Positions 12,201 through 24,200 of a stretch of DNA of 64,000 nt are shown piece after piece; the first letter of the stretch is position 1, and each line of letters starts with the position of its first letter. Origin of the DNA: Siderastrea siderea (taxonomy: Eukaryota > Cnidaria > Anthozoa > Scleractinia > Rhizangiidae); contig OZ034978.1 in NCBI GenBank assembly GCA_964030785.1, forward strand, positions 5,852,001-5,916,000, in the 5' to 3' direction. The position numbers and the translations under genes were made by a program. The notes under the pieces are model-generated. The model had not been told where the DNA came from. It worked only from the letters and a program-made list of their open reading frames with translations, and ran no database searches.

Positions 12201-15200
12201 CAACTTGACTATCCTTGAGTGAAAAAAAAAGACTGCTCGTGGTGTAGAACTACAGCGTATTTCCATGTAATTTTACACGGTATTTGCATGCACTTGTATG
12301 AGGTCTTGTAGGACACCAACTACATGTAAATCAAATTTACAATTGTAGTAGCTCCTTACTACCAACTGAACAATGTTTCCATTTCAAGTCTAGCTGGACT
12401 ACAAGCGAAAACGCCTGTGTATAATTGATCCTTCGACCCCCATATAGCTCCACATCCCAGTTACCTTCAGAATAACGTGACAACATGCGACTGCATATTT
12501 CCGATTCGCTCATTAGATTATAGAAGTTGAATATGATCGATTATAATTACCAATTTTCGACACAACTCAGGAGGCTCTTTAGCTGTGAATAAAATTATCA
12601 TATTACATTTATTCCATTGATTTTCTTCGATTGGTTACACCTAGTGAAATCGCAAAAGCATTGCGTGCCCAGCAAGATCACCCGTTCTGGTCTAGTGAAA
12701 ATGTTGATATTTTCGTCATGCAAACTCAACGCATGGCAAACTACATCTATGCTGGGTTATTCGATATGCATAACGCTTTTACAATCGGGCGCTGGCTGTA
12801 TGTGCTGATAGTACTAGGACACGGAATATCCCGTCTGTTTCACCTGTTTTTAGTCGGTCCGACTGTGCGAACATGTCTGTCGAGGATAACTGGCAAACAA
12901 CAAGACCCACCATCAAAGAAAGAACCAAGTTTATGCTTAATAACGTCCTCTTCAGCGATGTGAAGTTTGTGGTTCGTAAGAGCGATAGTGAAAGTGAAAG
13001 TAAGGAAGTGATTTCAGCGCACAAGTTTGTGCTGTCGATTGGCAGTCCTGTGTTTGAAGCCATGTTTTACGGCGAGCTGGCGGAAACAAGAGACTCTATT
13101 GAACTGCCTGACTGTGACAACAAGAGTTTGTTGGAGTTGTTTCGTTACATGTACTGCGATGAAGTGAACTTGAGCGGAAGTAATGTGATGGGGGTGTTAT
13201 ACTTGGCTAAGAAGTACATGGTGCCTTCACTCGCTGAGAAATGCACGGAATATTTGCAAGATCATTTAGATGCATCAAATGTTTTCAACATCCTGCCAAT
13301 GGCTGAGAAATACGAAGAGAAAAACCTGGTGGATCGATGCTGGAAGGTGATCGACAAACAGACCGAAGCGGCTGTGAAATCGGATGGATTTGCGACAATT
13401 GAGAGTTCCTTACTTAAAGCAGTAGTCGTGAGAGACACCTTGACCATTAAAGAGGTCAACTTGTTTCAGGCTGTTGATCTGTGGGCAACAAAACAATGCA
13501 AAAAGCAAGGTGCGGCAGTGAATGGTAAAGTGAAAAGAAAAATACTTGGCGATGAGATTTTTAAAGCAATCCGCTTTCCAGTGATGAAACAAGAAGAATT
13601 TGCAGCTGTGGTCCTTGATAAAGGCATTCTCACTGAGGGTGAACTTGTATCCTTTTTTCAGTTTTTCAGCTCAACGTTGGCAACTGCAGTGGGATTCTCA
13701 AATATCAGACGGTCTAGTGACTCTGGCGACATTTGCCGTTGTGGTAGATTTACATCATTCAACGAGCCTTGCTGGAGTTACTGGGGGTCACCAGACCATC
13801 TCGTTTTCTCTGTGGACCAAGACATCACCTTACATGGACTGAGTTTGTTTGGGAGTGAAAACGAAGACTACACGGTGAAATTGCAGGTGACAAATACCAG
13901 CAATAATTCGGCTGTAGCGTCCAAGACAGGAACATTTCCTTCAAAACGTCTCGAACATTCCTACTATTATGGCTATGAGGTTTTGTTTGACTCTCCAGCT
14001 GAATTAAAGAAGAACACTAGGTACGAAATAGAAGCACGGATAACTGGTCCAGATTCCTGGGCAGGAGTTCACGGCTTGAAAACTGTACTGCGGTCTGGTG
14101 TGACATTTACATTTTCAAGTAGTGATTCACAGCAGAGTAACGGAACCGATGAGAATGGAGGACAATTTCCTGAGTTTCTGTTTTCTGTTTTCTAAAACTT
14201 CAAATTCGATTTTTTTATTGAGGCACATGACACACAATCCCTGTTGTAATTAAGACATCCACCATGCAAATGTCGGGAAATTATGTTCACGTGGTTATTT
14301 TGACTCTGCCCTTCGCGTTTGCCGTAACGTGATGCATAATCTTTCTGTTGTACCCATTTAGGCACCTAGCAATTGAGAGACAGTATGAAGTAAGATTTCT
14401 TGTTTTAACAGAATAGTTGATAAGAGTCAAACCACAGACCAAACACATGTACATGGTTGAAGTGCTTACTTTTTACACTTTTTACCGCTTTTCCAGCAAT
14501 GCCAATTAGAACATCTTGAAAGTGGTTATTTCTCTCAGGGCTTGATAACCAATTAGCGACTAACACACTGATTGGTTCTCAAGCGTTGAGAAATAACCGT
14601 TACCTGCTCAGTAAGTGGAATAAAGAAAGCCTGTCAGGCTGACGACTAAATAACTCTTCACAACAGCGTGTAACGATTCTGCTAAATAAAACAAATAAAT
14701 CAACTTTGTTTAACGAGGGTGACACCTGGAAATGTTGGTTTTTGAGGAAAGGGGAAAACCGGAGTACCCGGAGAAAAACCTCTCGGAGCAAGGAGAACCA
14801 ACAACAAACTCAACCCAGATACGACACCGTGACCGGAGTCGAACACGGGCCACATTGGTGGGAGGCGAGCGCTCTTACCACTGCGCCACCCCAGCTCCTC
14901 CTGTAGACAAGCTAGACTTGAAATGTTGTTCTGACGGAAGCTTACAGTCTCCTCAATACTACAGTTCCCTGTAAAGTTGCAGGTAAAAAATACCAGCAAT
15001 AATTCAGCTGTAGTGTCTAAGACAGGAACATTTCCTTCAAAACGTCTGCAATACAAAGATTCCTACTATTATGGATATGAGGTTTTGTTTGACTCTGCAG
15101 CTGACTTAAAGAAGAACGCAAAGTACCAAATAGAAGCACTGATATCTGGTTCACAATCTTGGAGTGGACTTGGCGGCTTTAAAACTGTACTGCGGTCTGG

Positions 15201-18200
15201 TGTGACATTTACATTTTTAAATAGTGATTCACTTAACCATAACGGAACCACTGCAAAAGGAGGGCAATTTCCTGAGTTTCTGTTTTCTGTTTTGTAAATC
15301 TTCATATCAGATTTTTTCACTGAGGCAAGACACATAATCGCTGTTGTAGTAAGACAGCCATTATCCATCTGATATATTTATACTGGTACTTATTAAACAC
15401 AGTAGCCTAATAATATATTTAGAAATTAAACAGCTGTCCTTCACAACACGTGCATGTTGCTCTTACGTCTGCATTCTCGTTTACCTTTGATCCAGAAGAT
15501 TGAATTCAAAGATGCCATTGGTGATCTTAGCATTAAAGGATCACAGTGCTCTGCGCGCATCGAGTGAGAAATCCGCCATTTTCTATGCCATCTAAAATCA
15601 GGATTTTTTCACAGTGAATTGAAATCCGGCTACATCCGCACCAATACGGCTAGTTTTGGCCTTCATTCACTGTTTTGGCCTTAAAAAATTAATAGCGGTT
15701 ACATCTGGCTGGTTATTTTGGTGTTGTTTGCTATTTTTCTCGTGAAATGTGCGAGACAACGCCAGGACTCTAAGCGGTTTATGCTCTCCTTCGCGTGGCA
15801 GTACCAAAACAGTCAAGCTTATGAAAGAAATCATTATTCAAGGACCTTCTTGGTTATTGCACTAGTCAAGAAAAAGATATCCAATATATTGAAATGCTGG
15901 TCAAGCTTATTCGCCGACATTTTACTTCATTACGGTGCGCGTTCTTCACGCGCTGAAATGTTTTGGTCTTCTAAATGTGACGACGGGACTCGCTCTGCAG
16001 TGCCGGTAGCGACGCTAAAGCGACAGCTTCAAAGCCTTCGATGCCTAAGAACAACACTTCGATTTTTTTCCATAAAGTAATCCCTGGAATTGCAGAAAAG
16101 GAGTAGGAAGAATGGTTTGCGAACAGAATCTTTGTAAATCAGATCTGTTGGCCGCAGTCGACACCTTAGCTAGCTGCAGTTCGTTTTGTTGTTTTCATGG
16201 CAATTCATGTATTTTGAAAATTGAAATTAATATCCATCCTGTGAGATGATAAAAAAGAAAATAAAAGCTATTAACAAAAGAGTTTCTTCTATTTGAAAGG
16301 AATGTGAAATGTTCTCGCTTTATCTAGCGCTAATTAAAACTAAATGCGGCTCGGAGCGGTGGTTAGAGCGGCGTGATCGAGTGAGTTTTGGAAACATTTC
16401 TGCCCTCCGTGTATTCGCCTTTTGTGTTTTATGGTGATGGGAAAGTCAACAATACCCAATGAAACAAGATTCCAAACCTTTATGATTCTAGATTCGCTTG
16501 TAAATCATATTCCGCGAGCGCTCGCCGAATATGGTTTGCTTTTGGGTAGGCGGACTGGGAGGCTGGCCGGCTTACGAACACAAACATTCTTTGAGTTCTA
16601 GGTTTTTGGACAGCCGCCAAAATGCGCTGAAAATAATCGACAGCCCTTTTACTGGCACGAAAATCAAAAACAAGCGAAGAAATTTCAGCCTCAGGCTACA
16701 ATTTATATTTTTACCAGTTGAACTGTTGACGTTTTGTCACGTTCGACGAGTAATTTGATCGCAAATTTCAGATCAAAACAATAACAAAGGCGTGCCTGAC
16801 TAGGATCCTTTAATAAGAATAAGAAGTTTCATTTGGGTATATTTTTTAACGAAAACTTTAAAAGCTGTTACCAAGGTGAAATAACCGGTCGCTAAGGTGG
16901 CAGTTCCTCCCAGGCCCTGAGAAACAATCAGTGCTTAACACGCTGATTGGGTTTGAGGTATTGAGAAATAACCGCCACTTGCACAGTATCGAACTAGCGT
17001 TAGTGATATTAACCTCTCTACAATACCTAGGATTTTTGTTCCTATCAATAATCCATTCACTTTTATTTAATTAATCTGTAAAGTTCGGGTCATCATAGCC
17101 TGTTCCAGGCGTTCAGATAGTGGAGCGCGAGCGAAAAAGAAAGCGAGCGAAAGGGCGGGAAAAAAACAAGTGTCGTCCTCTTTCCCAGTCTCCCCTCGTT
17201 TTTTCCCGCTCTTTCGCTCGCTTTCTTTTTCGCTCGCGCTCCACTATCTGAACGCCTGGAACAGGCTAGGGTCATCACTTTTGGATTTACCAGCCATTTT
17301 CTATCATTAATCTAGGGAGTCTCTACTTCCAGCCCAGTTCCAGGGTTTCATAACTTTTGTCAACCCTTCCCCAAGCCTCACAGCTTTCCCCCCGCTCGCC
17401 GACTTTTCTTGCGCCCTGATTTCCCCGGGGGTACTCCCTATAGTGGACTATACGGGGAGGCTCCGCCCCAAAGGGGTGCCTTTTGTAAGCCCGCAGTATA
17501 CTAAAGGGTAGGGAAAAATCGCCATTTTAGCACATGACGGGGTCACAAAATCCGCTGTAAAGTGAAAGAGATGGCGGCTAAACCTAAGTGTATAAAAGTG
17601 TGCCAAGTTTTGGCAAAAGTAACAGACGCGAAACACATAAAGCTTAGAGCCTTTGAGCAATTGAGCCAGAAGGACTGAAAGTCCGGGAAAAATGTGACGA
17701 TCATAGGAATCCCATTGTTTTGGTTTATCCTTGAGGTATAAGAAAGGGGTACAATTTTGCATTAGGTATATGAAAGGGGATTACGCTGCAAAATGTAATA
17801 CTAACGCGGCGTTAGTATTACATGCGGCGCTTATTCGAGAATGGAGCTTATTTTTCGAGTAAATATGGTATTTGACTGAAATATATGGGGATGTGCCACA
17901 CCAAAGAGTATGTTTTTTTTTTTAAGCCTTTCTGGTCTGGAATAGGGTAAAAATTGTGATCATGTTAGTCTGGTTTAAAATAGGGTAAACTATCAACCTC
18001 TTTGGTCGGAAAAATTAACAGTTGAAATAGGAGAATGTAATCATCTACAGCGAACGAAATCGTACATTTTGTTTTGAACTTAAACAGGGTTAGGTTTCGA
18101 GCAGTTGGCGGCATCTCTTACCAAATGTAATACTGGTCGCAATACAGTAGCATATTTGCTACTTCGACTCAATTATTGCACAGTTTCTGTTAGGTGTAGA

Positions 18201-21200
18201 AAGCTACAGAAGTCAAAATTTTGGAGAGAGGATTAATACCCCCTCACCTTTGAATAATGTATTAAACATAAAAAGATCACGACAAAAATCACTTTCCCAG
18301 CTTCCATCTTAAAACTAGGTAACGTGATTGCTGTCTCGTGGAGATTATTAGGTTACTGGGTCTTCAACAGATTTTATTAAGTCCAAACGATTGCTATATA
18401 TTAAGTCTTCGCTGACTACTAGTCTTCTGCACGGAGATAAATTTGTATTACATATAAAAAGGAAATCTGAGTTAGACACTTAACAAACAGACCCTTTTCA
18501 TGCTTACGAAAAAAAAGAGAAAAGGTTCAGCCCTCCCCAAATGTTTTATTTCTTAGTGATGACCCTTCCCTCTGTAGCCCCATCCCATCCCCACCAATAA
18601 TCTGCTTGAATACACTTGAATACACATGCCATGCTCATTTATACTGTAGACCTCTGATTTAGTACTTTGACTTCTCGTACCGACTTGTATTACATTTTGC
18701 GTTATTACATTATGCGTTAGAAAAGTTATTACATCTTGCGTTGAAAAGTTATTACATTTTACTTTGAATACTTTATTACATTTTCCATTAATGTTATTAC
18801 ATTTTGCGTTAGTATACATTATGCGGCGATTATTACATGTTGCGGCGTAACATCTGGGGTGCCATTTTGGTACAAATTAGTATATTAAGGGGTAAGGCAT
18901 CGAGCCTCAGGGCGGAGCCTCCCCGTATAAAACTTTATTGAGTACCCCTTCCCCTTCCCCCGGGCCTGATTCCCTACGAAGGAGCCAGTTCACCGTACCG
19001 TACGTGGATCAATTCATCAGAGTAAAATTGTGACAAATGACAAAACACCCGATCAACTGGTCGTCAAAGGTAATGACTTTTCAAAGAAACCGGTTTTTGC
19101 CCTAAGCAGTCTTACAATTACATTTTCACTGACAAAACAGGCTTCTGTTTCTGATGTATAATGTACAATATCTCTCCTACCAGTCAAATTTCACTGCTTA
19201 TTTCGGGGGGTTGCTTTCTTCCGGGGTGCAGTTACTATTGTAACTTAAGGGATGCAGCTGTAGTTTTTTACTGTAACATTTCTTCTCCTGACCACCTCTA
19301 TACATATACAGAAAAAGAAAAAAACACACTGGCGCCACAGCTGATTGACGTCACTGCAAGCACCTCAATAACTCCGGTTTACGCAGCACGAAAAAAATAG
19401 CGGTAGACATGCCCGTCAGTCCCCCCTCCCTCACAAGGTATGCTAGTATTTTGCGGCGTTACTCCCAGCGTTTTGCTATATTTCCCTAAAGATTCACTGT
19501 TAGAGAAGTGATTTAACATCATGTTTAAGGCAGACACGTGCCATTTTAAAAATGGAACACTTCCTTGGTAAGCTTCGCTCATTAAAAGCACAATAAGCTG
19601 TTCATAACTTAAGTGTCAGTTACTACTTGAATGTAGTTTCGTTGGTGGTCTGTTTGAGAATGTTTTGACGTAACTGCATCATTTGAGCGCCTTTTTCGGA
19701 AAAAAAGCTGAACCTCTGTGAAGGTGACAGTCAAATATCAACTCACTTTTTCGTACTTTTTGCTTCCTAATTATAATACGTGATACGCTACTAGCTATCG
19801 ACCCCACCACTGTAGAACAAACATCAGACAGTTAATGATCCTCCACCTTGGTCCCTAGACTTGGACGTCCTTACCACGTGATTTGATTTTGTCAGCTAGC
19901 ATGTCTAGCAATTAAAAGTTCACTAAAGAAGTATCTCATCGACAAGGTAGTTAATTAAACTCGTCCCTCTCTCATGTATTCTTTCATTATTTTTTTCTCG
20001 ATCTTAACTAAGTTATAAGAAGAAGCTTAAATTCTATAAGCTTTGTAGTTTCTTTGTCTTTTTGTTGTATTCTTGCGGCGAAATAAAAAAATTCAGTAAT
20101 TATTGTGCGGACGCATCGTCTTTCAGACCTTGTTTGTTTGTTTGAGTTTGGTACGGGTTCCTGAGTCAAGAGTAAATTGGGGCAGCGGTGTTCTTGGGGG
20201 GTGGGGAGCTTTAGTCGGGTGGGGAGGTGTAAGGAAGGGCGCGGTTTTCAGAAACCTCGGGCTTTTTGGTCAGCGGTGCAGTGTCTAGGCAACCAAACTG
20301 CGCATCAAAAGAATTCTAGGAAAAGCTGGACGGTTCTATCTCTCTTGATTCCTGACAATGGCTAAGGCTGGCGCACTGATCATATAAGCGCTATTCTGCA
20401 ACAACTACACTGGCTCCCCGTTAGCGAACGCATTTCGTTTAAGATCTTGCTGCTTGTATAAGACTGTGAATGGATATGCTCCATCTTACATTGAAGATCT
20501 TGTGAATCATAATGTATCGTCACGCAGTTTACGTTCGACTTCGCAAGGCTTGCTCACAGTTCCTAGATCGATCACTTCAACATACGGCGATCGGACCTTT
20601 TCGATCGCCGCGCAGAGACTTTGGAACACGCTACCTCTAATGATAAGGAATGCACAGTCAGTCAATGCCTTTAAAAGGCTTTTAAAGACATATCTTTTTA
20701 AATTAATTTAGTTTTAGCTAGTTCACCGATTTTTATATTTTATCCATTGTAATTAGTAGTTAGCTTTTTTTATATTTTGTCCATTGTTATTAGTAGTCAA
20801 GCACTTTTTTATCGATTTTTTGAAGGTTGTAATTTAGGTTTTAATATTTTTATCTTGTAAACGCGCGTATTGAGGCTCTTTCCTGACAATGCTGACACGA
20901 TCTGCTGACACAAGCTATGGAGCTTACGTACGTAGTCCACATGAGTACGATATTGCCTTCGCCTGTTTCTGCTTCATGCATGTTTACACTGAAATGTTAA
21001 AAATAAATAATGAAATAATGGTCTTCTTATTTTATTTTTGTTTGCTCGGTATTCTAGTTTGATTTCCGAGATGTTTACAAATCAATGTTGGGGATGTTTA
21101 TTGACTTATTGTACGTAGTTCACTTGTGCACACCGTAAAAATAAAGAAAATGCTCTTTGTTTATAAAACAGCTAAAACCCAGAGAAACGTGTTTCACCTG

Positions 21201-24200
21201 ATGTTTTTTGTTGTTTGATTATAAAACTGCTGGTCAACTGGGCTGTGTGAGCGTAAGATTGCGTGATCTTTGTTTTATCATAAGAGTGTATCGTCCTAAG
21301 TTCTGATTATGACACGTTTCGCTGGTTGTTGATGCGGTTGTATTGGCCCGTATTTAATAAAGTTTCAAAAACTTGTATGGCACGTTTCATGTTCATCATT
21401 CATTGGAAAGGGGCTTAATTCCGAGAGCACCAATTAATTCACCAACCAAGATGAAACAAAGGCAGCTTTGATTTTTAGAAAGAGCAATTACCTCATTTAC
21501 TTTTGCATATCGGAAAATGACGAAATTGAACTTTAATGGGAACATATTAAAATATCAAGATTGGCATAATGCCATGATGTCGTGATGATTCGTGCACTTC
21601 GTGAGAAACTTCGGTTTTCTGCTTACGTTCAGTAATCCGACTGATGTTAATTAAGAACGTACTCTAACTATTTATGAAGAAACAAAAATATGCTGTTCGG
21701 GAGCTCAACATTTTAACTAGCGACGAAGAAGCAAAAATGAATTACCTACAGCACGTTCGCGTGAATAAAATCACGCAATCATTTTGACAGATCGAACAGG
21801 TTGTCACCTTTTACTCAAATGACTCCAGCCAAGAGTCACACAAAGCATTAACTTAGTGCTATGGTTTCCTTTCCGTTTAGTATGGTCGGATTTTATTTTC
21901 ATCTCAAATTTCCTTCATTAATTTTTTTACAAGGACAACTCATTTCGAACTTCGAAAATTGTCCCTGGAAACTTGAGATTTTGACAAAAATGATAAGCTA
22001 TGTTATAGTTCTTTCAGATGTTGCAACAGGAGTTGTAAAAACTAATTGGAACATTGAAGTTTTTTTAAAAAAGCTATGATAGTGTAGGGTATGACTTAGT
22101 AAAATTTGGACATTTTGAGTAATCGTTGGACATTTTTAGCCTTTCCTATGTTTTACGGTGAGCTGGCGGAGACAAGAGACTCTATTGAACCGCCTGACTG
22201 TGACTACGAGAGTTTGTTGGAGTTGTTTCGTTACATGTACAGCGATGAAGTGAAGTTGAGCGGAAGTAATGTGATGAGAGTGTTATACTTGGCTAAGAAA
22301 TACATGGTGCCTTCACTCGTTGAAAAATGCACGGAATATTTACAAGATCATTTGGATCCATCAAATGTTTTCAACATCCTGCCAACGGCTGAGAAATGTG
22401 AAGAGAAAAAAATAGGACCCACCATCAGAGAAAGAACCAAGTTTATGCTCAACAACGTCCTCTTCAGCGATGTGAAGTTTGTGGTTCGTAAGAGCGATGG
22501 TGAAAGTGAAAGTAAGGAAGTGATTTCAGCGGACAAGTTTGTGCTGTCGATTGGCAGTCCTGTGTTTGAAGCCATGTTTTACGGTGAGCTGGCGGAGACA
22601 AGAGATTCTATTGAGTTGCCTGACTGTGACTACGAGAGTTTGTTGGAGTTGTTTCGTTACATGTACAGCGATGAAGTGAACTTGAGCGGAAGTAATGTGA
22701 TGGGAGTGCTATACTTGGCTAAGAAGTACATGGTGCCTTCACTCGCTGAGAAATGCACGGAATATCTGCAAAACAATTTAGATCCATCGAATGTTTTCAA
22801 CATTCTACCGATGGCTGAGAAATATGAAGAGAAAAACCTGGTGGATCGATGCTGGAAAGTGATCGATAAACAGACCGAAGCGGCGGTGAAATCAGACGGA
22901 TTTGCGACAATTGAGAGTTCCTTACTTGAAGCAGTAGTTGTGAGAGACACCTTGACCATTAAAGAGGTCGACTTGTTTCAAGTTGTTGATCTGTGGGCAG
23001 CAAAACAATGCGAAAAGCAAGGTGCTGCAGTGAATGGTGAACTTAAAAGAAGAATACTCGGCGAGAAGATTATTAAAGCAATCCGCTTTCCAGTGATGAA
23101 ACAAGAAGAATTTGCAGATGTGGTCCTTGGTAAGGACATTCTTACTAAGGATGAACTTGTAACCTTTTTTCAGTTTTTCAGTTCAACCTTGACAACTCCA
23201 GTGGCATTCTCAAATATCAAACGGTCCGGTATCCCTGTTGACTTTTGTCGTTGTAGTAGATTTACAACGGTGACTAGGCCTATCTGGGATTACTATGGGT
23301 CACTAGACTATCTCGTTTTCTCTGTGGACAAAGACATCATCTTACATGGACTGAGTTTGTTTGGGAGTGAAAACAACACCAACACGGTAAAATTACAGGT
23401 AAAAAATACCAGCAATAATTCAGCTGTAGTTTCCAAGACAGGAACATTTCCTTCAAAACGTTTGGAATACGAAGATTCCTACTATTATGGATATGAGGTT
23501 TTGTTTGACTCTCCAGCTGAATTAAAGAAGAACACTAGGTACGAAACAGAAGCACGGATAACTGGTCCAGATTCCTGGGCAGGAGTTCACGGCTTGAAAA
23601 CTGTACTGCGGTCTGGTGTGACATTTACATTTTCAAGTAGTGATTCACAGCAGAGTAACGGAACCGATGAGAATGGAGGACAATTTCCTGAGTTTCTGTT
23701 TTCTGTTTTGTAAAACTTCCAATTAGTTTTTTTTTATCGAGGCTCGACACATAATCCCTGTTGTAATTAAGACATCCAGTATGCAAATGTAGGAAAATTA
23801 TGTTCCCGTGGTTATTTTGACTCTGCCCTTCGTGTTTGCCGTAACGTGATGCATAATCTTTCTGTTGTACCCATGTAGGCACCTAGCAATTGAGAGACAG
23901 TGTGAAGCAAGATTTCTTGTTTTAACAGAATAGTTGACAAGAGTCAAACCATAGACCAAACACATGTACATGGTTGAAGTGCTTACTTTTTACACTTTGT
24001 ACCGCTTTTGCAGCAGTACCAATTACAACATCTTTAAAGTGGTTATTTCTCTCAGGGCTTGATAACCAATTAGCGACTAACACACTGATTGGTTCTCAAG
24101 CGTTGAGAAATAACCGTTACCTGCACAATAAGTGGAATAAAGAAAGCCTGTCAGGCTGACGACTAAATAACTCTTCACAACAGCGTGTAACGATTCTGTT

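Larger units (their letters stand above)
10134..12604. other. Left part of LZTR1 intron 8, repeats only
   Basis: Holds dispersed inverted-repeat elements (10932-11035, 11936-12130), an old piece related to the left part of the paralogous blocks (11300-11575), a SINE head (11822-11930) and the outer 5' flank of gene A, which resembles the flanks of C and D from about 12060. No further gene seen. Confidence 0.6.

Noticed and set aside
12631..12963. 110-codon frame overlapping the start of gene A
   Set aside because: It lies in the conserved 5' flank, is not kept open in the other copies and has no known domain.
22106..22147. Extension of copy B upstream of its first ATG
   Set aside because: The frame is open, but there is no ATG before 22148 and the sequence belongs to the neighbouring block, not to a BTB gene.
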